Shown here: positions 58,936 to 64,000 of the stretch, one piece after another
Layout: each line of letters begins with the position of its first letter
Position numbering within the stretch: position 1 is the first letter of the stretch
NCBI GenBank assembly: GCA_963969345.1
Contig: OZ017768.1
Coordinates: 3,620,718-3,684,717 of the forward strand
Length of the DNA stretch: 64,000 bases
DNA from: Turbatrix aceti
Taxonomy: Eukaryota; Nematoda; Chromadorea; Rhabditida; Panagrolaimidae
Direction: 5' to 3'
Translations under genes and position numbers: made by a program
The notes under the pieces: generated by a model
Told to the model about the DNA's origin: nothing
Databases searched by the model: none
Seen by the model: only the letters and a program-made list of their open reading frames with translations

Positions 58936-60027
58936 CTGAACAGAACCCAGTTTCTTAGGTTTTGCACTGCCAGTATCGCAGAAAATGGTCGCAGTGCCCC
59001 GACTGACGGGTTTGCCATTCGGGTAATTGGCATAGATGTCGATCAGCGCGTAGCCATCATTCTTGCCGTCAGATAACACGATGGATACGAAAAATGGCGG
59101 CAAGACTAAAAAGAAAATTCAAAAATAGATAAGGAAAAAGAAAAAAAGAATAATTCCCTAACGGGGAATCGAACCCCGGCCGCCTGGGTGAAAACCAGAA
59201 ATCCTAAACCACTAGACCATTAGGGAGGCGGTTTTAATACAAATGCTATGGATCGGGAACATTCGGGCAATGGACATTTTTTTGACTCAATGAAGTCGCA
59301 AAAAACATACCGTAATCCTCAACTTTGATTTTAACACTGCCGACTGGGAATTGTAGTGAGCTTGAGGGGTAAGCGACGACCCTCCACGTGCCGTTGGCTG
59401 CGTGGGTAGGAACCGTGAGCGAAGCCCGAATAAATCCGTCGTCGCCACCGATGCTGGCTTCCACACTGTCGACCCTGAATGCCAGAGGCGATTCGAGGAA
59501 AATCCTGACGCTATCGCGGTAGAGCGTGCCGTCATCGGCCAATGGGAGTGCTCGGATGTTGATTGTCTCTCCGTCGCGGTAGTGGCCTTTGTCGGTGAAA
59601 ATCGCGACCGACTGAAGTCTCGGCTCGCCGTAGAGCACAGCCTCAAAATCCTCATATTGCCCGGGATTCTCGGTCGAGATCTTTATAAGGTATTCAGCAG
59701 CCTCGCCTGAACTTGACGAGTTGAACTTAAAAACGCATGTTGGGTCTCTTTCATTTGACCAGACTTTGTCGGAATCGATTACGGAACTCGTACTCGAACG
59801 GGTTTTCTTCGCGCTCACTTCGAAGAGAACACGCGTTTCGGGACCGGTCGGCTTGATAACTGTGATCTCGTTGACGTCATTCCATCGGATCGTGGCTGGC
59901 AGGAAGACTGTGAGCTTGCTGAAAGGATCCCAATACTGGAAAAAGGTAAAACTGGGGTAAAAACACACTTTTTGGACTCAGCTGCCGTCCAGAGGAGGGC
60001 AAACAACAGAATTGATCGTAGGATCAT
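58936..60027 (-). CDS. TEP/complement-like macroglobulin, exons 1-3 (N-terminal part)
   Basis: Exons 60027-59969, 59918-59311 and 59105-58936 encode the first 279 residues. MILRSILLFALLWTAAES is a signal peptide. MG1 and MG2 follow (TVFLPATIRWNDVNEITVIK, SVAIFTDKGHYRDGETINIR, the typical MG2 D-K-x-x-Y-x-x-G motif). Exon 3 begins MG3 (PPFFVSIVLSDG to GTATIFCDTG). No further macroglobulin exon is found before the 3' end of GPCR gene 2. The second half of MG3 starts exon 4 at 27682 in the same phase, so this is taken as the 5' end of the TEP gene. Intron 1 is only 50 bp. ATTTTCAG ends 15 bases before the ATG (60043) and suggests trans-splicing. A 3-codon upstream ORF (ATGCTGGCATGA) overlaps the start codon. 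Confidence 0.85.
59155..59226 (-). tRNA. tRNA-Glu (anticodon TTC)
   Basis: The 72-nt minus-strand gene has a perfect 7-bp acceptor stem (TCCCTAA with TTAGGGA), A box TGGTCTAGTGG, anticodon loop TTTTCAC with anticodon TTC, and T arm GGGGTTCGATTCCCC. No intron is present. It lies inside TEP intron 2 (59106-59310), on the same strand as its host. The T arm is complete, unlike in the SINE copies. Confidence 0.95.
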
Positions 60028-61939
60028 GCCAGCATGGAACAACTGAAAATGGACAAATACAAGGGCATTTTGTGTATTCGAAAATTTCGGTCTCGGTACG
60101 ATAAAAAAAAACGTAAAAAAAACAGTAAAAAACATGCATCAGTGAAAAAAAGGAACATCAAACAAAAATATGCGGTTGGAGTGAGTAAAAAATCGACCAG
60201 CTAATTAACGCGACAGACGCATCCGACGAGGATCAGCGTAATCCTGCGGGGAGGGCAACGGTTGGTCGATTGAAAGGACACCACGGGACGAGGAGCGTCA
60301 CCCGTGTGAGTGTCATGTGTACGGGGGGTGCATCTTTGAACCCCCCCCCCCGGGGGCTCTCGCGAGATCGAGAGGATCGATCCTCGTGCAATCTGTGCCG
60401 TTCGACGTTCGACGATCGCTATCGTTTCTTGTTTGTTTGCACGTTGATTGATGAAAGGGTGGGGCATCTCATATGTTTTTTGTCCTTATTTCAACGTATT
60501 ATTGCAAAAAAACGTAGATCGCCTGGATTTACAATTAAATTGCAGGCGGGCGGAGAGGAGGGAAGATAAACAATTAGGCATGACTCAGTGTTAATTAACG
60601 CGTCAGGCCCGCAATAAATCAGTTCGGATTACATTTCAATCACAAAACACAATAAAAAAGCTAATCAGTCAGTCATTTATTCGAGAAGAGGAACTATCAA
60701 ATCAACAAAAAGTGCAGAAAAGAGAAAAATCAGCCTCAATTGAGTGTTCAAATTCCAAAGTCAGAGCAGGATCCTCTGGCCGAAAAGACGCGGAATACGC
60801 GCCAAGAAAAAAAACCAGAACCTGAATGTGAATGTGGCGTCAAAAATTTAATTGCAAAAAGTAGGCAGTAAAACAAATGCAAACTAAAGCGTGGACTGAC
60901 TGCGTAATAGCCCCGATCGATCCTAAACAATGGATTTGATAGATGACGATCGATTGATTGACCATCACGATCATCATCATCATCAAAATGTTAGACGGGA
61001 AGAAAAACACAATTTGTGAGCAGAGCCTGCAGTGACATGTCACGCAGGCAGCATCGCTTGCAGTTATTTAGTTAGTTAGTTAGTTGATTGCCCTTGGAGT
61101 GACGGCCCTGTTCTTCCCCGTTCTGCCAGCTACAACCCTGCGAGCCCTACGCACGTGGGAGATCAGAGCACTGCCCGAGTGGGGGGTGGGGGATGATGCG
61201 CAGCAACAGCAAAACGACGGTGCTATCAGTCACAGTGATGACCGCCTACGCGCCAAAAATTGATATCACCGATAGCAACAACAATAATCCTGCGCCTGTC
61301 TGCAGTCGATTATATTTAGTTGTCGACTGTTTATCCGAGTGATAAGACAAGACACCAAGCCGGAAGACAACAACAAGCGGTCGGCGCCGAGTCATCGACA
61401 GATAGCTGGATCACTGGTTTTAAATAAACCTCCTCAAAGTCCACGAAATGGGTTTTTAGACGCCTGACAGAACAGAGAACAGAATTAGGCGGCTGTTTGA
61501 TCAAGAATGAATCATCACTCTTCGCGGGTCACTATAGTATTACCGCTTCGCTCCCGGTAAAACCTGTCAGACAGAAAGTTTACCCCTTACCCAACTGCAA
61601 AGGTGACATTTTGCTTCGACAGTTGTATGCATGCTCATTGGATAACTCAGTTCATGACTTTATTCTTTGTACTCTGCATTGCAGTGCTAAAATGTCTGCT
61701 TTTGATCCTTGGCCAAAAGAACACTGCTTATAACACAATTGTAGCTCAAAATAAGCAACAGCACAGGTAAAAGGTGAAAAAAGTGCATTATTCTGTTTTC
61801 CAACAAATTGGGGGTTTCACAACGAAAAAATTTTTCAACAATCGCAAAGTTTGGTTTTCCAATCTTTTTACGCTTCGCATCATTTTTTTCTTTTTTACGT
61901 TCACCACAAATCTCCAGCAATCCTATCAGCCTGTCCACA
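60028..61939. other. Divergent spacer between TEP and CCDC137-like genes
   Basis: The promoters of both genes lie here. No exon is supported. Features seen are a C-run at about 60341, a (TTAG)n run at about 61070-61086, and CTCCAG ending at 61919, 20 bases before the CCDC137 start (possible trans-splice acceptor). Confidence 0.45.
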
Positions 61940-63045
61940 ATGCCAAAAGACGGTAAGAAAGCCAAAGCTTCGGACGCTGGACCGATTGGTCGTTTGTCAG
62001 CTTCTGCGCGGAAGAAAGTGTTTTCTGCGAATCAGACGCCGAATGTCAAGTCAGATGCTCCTTCGCGTCGACTTCGTGAGATCGCTGAACTCCAGGAAGC
62101 AGTGAAATCTGGTAAACTTCGCCGCGTTCGAACGAAGAAGAAGGCAGATTTTGTGACTCGTTAGTTTCTTTCATTTTTTATGTGATTTATTAGTTTTTTT
62201 CAACTTTTTTTTTCAGAAGAAGCTTCCAAGCTGGGCTTTTCGCGTCGACCCTGGGAAACCACAGACTCATTTGCCAGCCGAGTGATCAAAGAAACAGGCC
62301 AAGAAGCCGCTGAGCAACGAGAATTGGTTGGTTTTATTACTTTTTATGTGATTTAATTGATTTTGTGCGGTTTTAGGCCAAATTTGGCATCGGTGCTCGA
62401 AGCAAGCGCGAACTGGACGAGGAATTCAGACAACTTAACGCCGATACGAGAAAGCAGAAAGCTGTCGAGATTATGCGGGCCGAAAGGAAGGCCAAAAAGA
62501 GATCAAAGGCGAAGGGAGACGATGACGAATCCGAGTTTGACTCCGACGAGGACTCTGACGAGCGCGGTGCTCCTTCGAAACCCGGAAAAAAAGCGGTAGG
62601 GTTTAAAAAACGGGAAACTGCTCGAATGTTTGTTTTTCAGAAAAAGTTGAACTCAAAACAGACTCGGAAAAGTCGTGTTCAAGCTTTTCAGCAGAAGCAA
62701 AGAGAAAATGACGATCTCGATTTTTTCCTCAGCGCCAAAGGTTTTTTTTTTACTTTTCGAGTCTTTGTTTTGAATGTGATCAATATTTCAGAAAAGATTC
62801 CGTTTGGTGAACGCGTCGACGCGCCTCCAACATTCAGCGGAGCCCTTCGCAAGGAGATGGAACCCCTCAACGCGAGCGCTGGAAGCAAGAATCTTCTCTT
62901 GAAGCAGTTGTTCGTCAAGCCGGCTGTCGACGAGCCCGGTCCATCGGATGGCGGCTCGAAGACCGTTACCGCCGACGAACGACAACGCGTCATCGACATG
63001 TATCGCTCGATCAAGAGAAAACCCGGAAGACGTGATGCATCGTAA
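61940..63045 (+). CDS. CCDC137-like nucleolar/chromosome-periphery protein
   Basis: Exons 61940-62159, 62217-62326, 62377-62595, 62641-62740 and 62792-63045 give 300 aa in frame. Matches to vertebrate CCDC137 run in order: RRLREIAELQEAVKSGK near residue 42, FSRRPWETTDSFASRVIKET (the G-E-S-D-x-x-Y-I-x-R-M equivalent), a Lys/Glu coiled segment with an acidic Asp/Ser patch (DDDESEFDSDEDSDE), KIPFGERVDAPPTFSG (the F-G-E-V-x-x-x-P-P-x-x block), and a C-terminal RQRVIDMYRSIKRK. The protein is highly basic with several NLS-like clusters. CCDC137 acts in the nucleolus and on mitotic chromosome surfaces. The donor of intron 4 (GTTTTT) is weak, but the resulting frame is the only one that reaches the conserved block. 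Confidence 0.88.
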
Positions 63046-63400
63046 ACTTTCGCGGTGAGAGTTCCACGTCGTATCGTATTCTTTTGGGTCTGGATCTTTT
63101 GTTGTTGATTTTTTTTCGCGTCAAGATATAAATTTTAAAATTTATGATTTTTGCCGGAAAAGTGTGATGTACGATAAACTTTCGAGGTGAGAATTTCATA
63201 CGTATCGTAAACTTTTGTTGTAGATTGTTTTCGCGTCAAGATATAAAATTTCAAATTTTACAAGTTTTGCCATGAAAACGCGTTTAAAACGTGATGTAAC
63301 GTAGATTTTCGCGGTGAGAGTTTCATACCGTAAGTTGTAGATTTTTTTCGTGCCAAGAGAAAAAAATTTTAAATTTATGAGTTTCGTGAAAATTACAAAA
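63042..63400 (+). repeat. Three imperfect ~125-bp tandem repeats overlapping the CCDC137 stop
   Basis: Units begin TAAACTTTCGCGGTGAGAGT (about 63043), TAAACTTTCGAGGTGAGAAT (about 63175) and TAGATTTTCGCGGTGAGAGT (about 63303). Each continues with TTTTCGCGTCAAGATATAAA or TTTTCGTGCCAAGAGA and an A/T stretch. The first unit contains the stop codon of the CCDC137-like gene. The units carry the dispersed TTGRCRCGAAAA motif in complement. Confidence 0.75.
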
Positions 63401-63930
63401 CTCGAAAGTACAATTCAATTCAATTCACAATAGCCGGGATTATTCGCGTTTTACGGAGAAGGGGGACGTAGGTACCGTAAATATTTGACAATGCTACTGG
63501 GAGGGGAATTTTTCTACAAAAAAGGGGAAACTTTGGTCAGGTGCTTCGGAAGTCGCTGGGCAGCGGTCGATGTGGTGTGAAGTCGCGCTGACGGCAGTGA
63601 GCAGACTCGGGAGACCAGCAGGGAGCGGTGTGCCCTGGAGGCGGTCTCGGTTCGGTCTCGGCCGGGCCTGCGGGGGAGGGAGAAGGGTAAATGGCCTGGC
63701 TACGTACCAAACATGATTGCGCAAGAAAATAATTCTTGCAAGAAAGAGTCCGCTGAATGTGAAAAAAGACACGAGGGATCGATCAGACACAAAATTAGGA
63801 TCACGGGGGAATCAGCCTCCGGGGTACTTTGGGGTCGGGCGGTGGATGGCGGCAGGCGGGGCAACCGGTAGTCTTCTGCTGGGCACACGACAATTATTTG
63901 AATATTTTTTGAAATTTTTGTCGTGCCCGG
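63401..63930. other. Presumed 3' UTR and spacer of the stomatin gene
   Basis: No exon supported. GC-rich low-complexity segments (for example around 63640-63680) lie downstream of the minus-strand stomatin stop. Confidence 0.4.
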
Positions 63931-64000
63931 TTATTCGTCCTTCTTCAGGTACGATGCGAACATTTCCACCGGTACAGGGAAGACGATTGTGCTGTTGTGC
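63931..64000 (-). CDS. Stomatin-family protein, C-terminal end (partial)
   Basis: The minus-strand frame entering from the right edge reads HNSTIVFPVPVEMFASYLKK followed by DE and a stop at 63933-63931. The N-S-T-I-V-F-P-x-P block is the conserved C-terminal end of stomatins (human stomatin has the same block), membrane scaffold proteins that regulate ion channels. The F-x-x-x-L-K-K-D end resembles the nematode UNC-1/STO group. Only 22 codons are visible, so the paralogue cannot be named. Confidence 0.75.
   Translation of the reverse strand, partial: HNSTIVFPVPVEMFASYLKKDE

Noticed and set aside
59246..59968. TEP start at the MCFYPSF methionine in the large exon
   Set aside because: It lacks a signal peptide. 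Splicing GTGTGT at 59968 to CCTTTCAG ending at 59919 joins a good signal peptide in frame.
58936..60027. Truncated TEP pseudogene independent of the 20-27 kb exons
   Set aside because: MG3 is completed exactly, in phase, by exon 4 at 27682, and total length is normal. It is kept as an alternative only if RNA disagrees.

Overview
The window reads as animal nuclear DNA, most likely from a nematode. Coding exons are short and GC-balanced. They are separated by mostly small T-rich introns with GTRAGT-type donors and TTTTCAG or TTTTTAG acceptors. Several start codons sit 0-20 bases after a strong TTTCAG, as expected for spliced-leader addition. The gene set also fits: an Ack/SID-3-type kinase, an acid sphingomyelinase of nematode ASM length, GnRH-receptor-like GPCRs, and a stomatin tail of the UNC-1/STO type. 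I cannot name the species. All gene models were spliced by hand, and every internal junction keeps the reading frame.

Layout. 0-12 kb: a partial secreted protein leaves the left edge (minus). An Ack-family tyrosine kinase follows (plus, 8 exons, 1167 aa), then a secreted two-MAM-like-domain protein (plus, 7 exons, 533 aa) with a large foldback element in intron 1. 12-20 kb: an unrecognised 124-aa single-pass membrane protein (minus), an acid sphingomyelinase (minus, 563 aa), and the spliceosomal protein RED/SMU-2 (minus, 523 aa). RED/SMU-2 diverges from a ubinuclein/Hpc2 HRD-domain protein (plus, 210 aa) across about 180 bp.

20-60 kb is best explained by one minus-strand gene of the alpha-2-macroglobulin/complement (TEP) family. 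It has 17 exons and 1709 aa, with a C-terminal netrin-like (C345C) domain and no recognisable thioester motif. Exons 1-3 (58.9-60.0 kb) and exons 4-17 (20.2-27.7 kb) are separated by a 31-kb intron. The two sides join in phase in the middle of one macroglobulin domain. The intron holds an unrecognised 443-aa gene on the same strand and two GnRH-receptor-like GPCR genes on the opposite strand. It also holds a hAT transposon with an exact 8-bp target duplication, a hAT-type MITE, two copies of a tRNA-derived SINE, a 1.06-kb inverted-repeat element, and a 4.4-kb TA-flanked element that is almost entirely one giant hairpin. A tRNA-Glu gene lies in TEP intron 2.

60-64 kb: a CCDC137-like nucleolar protein (plus, 300 aa) and the last exon of a stomatin (minus, partial).

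The most interesting items are the 4.4-kb hairpin element, the TEP gene with its gene-filled intron and lost thioester, the SINE that duplicated a 3' splice site in the second GPCR gene, and a short dispersed motif (core TTGGCACGAAAA) that recurs in introns and spacers.
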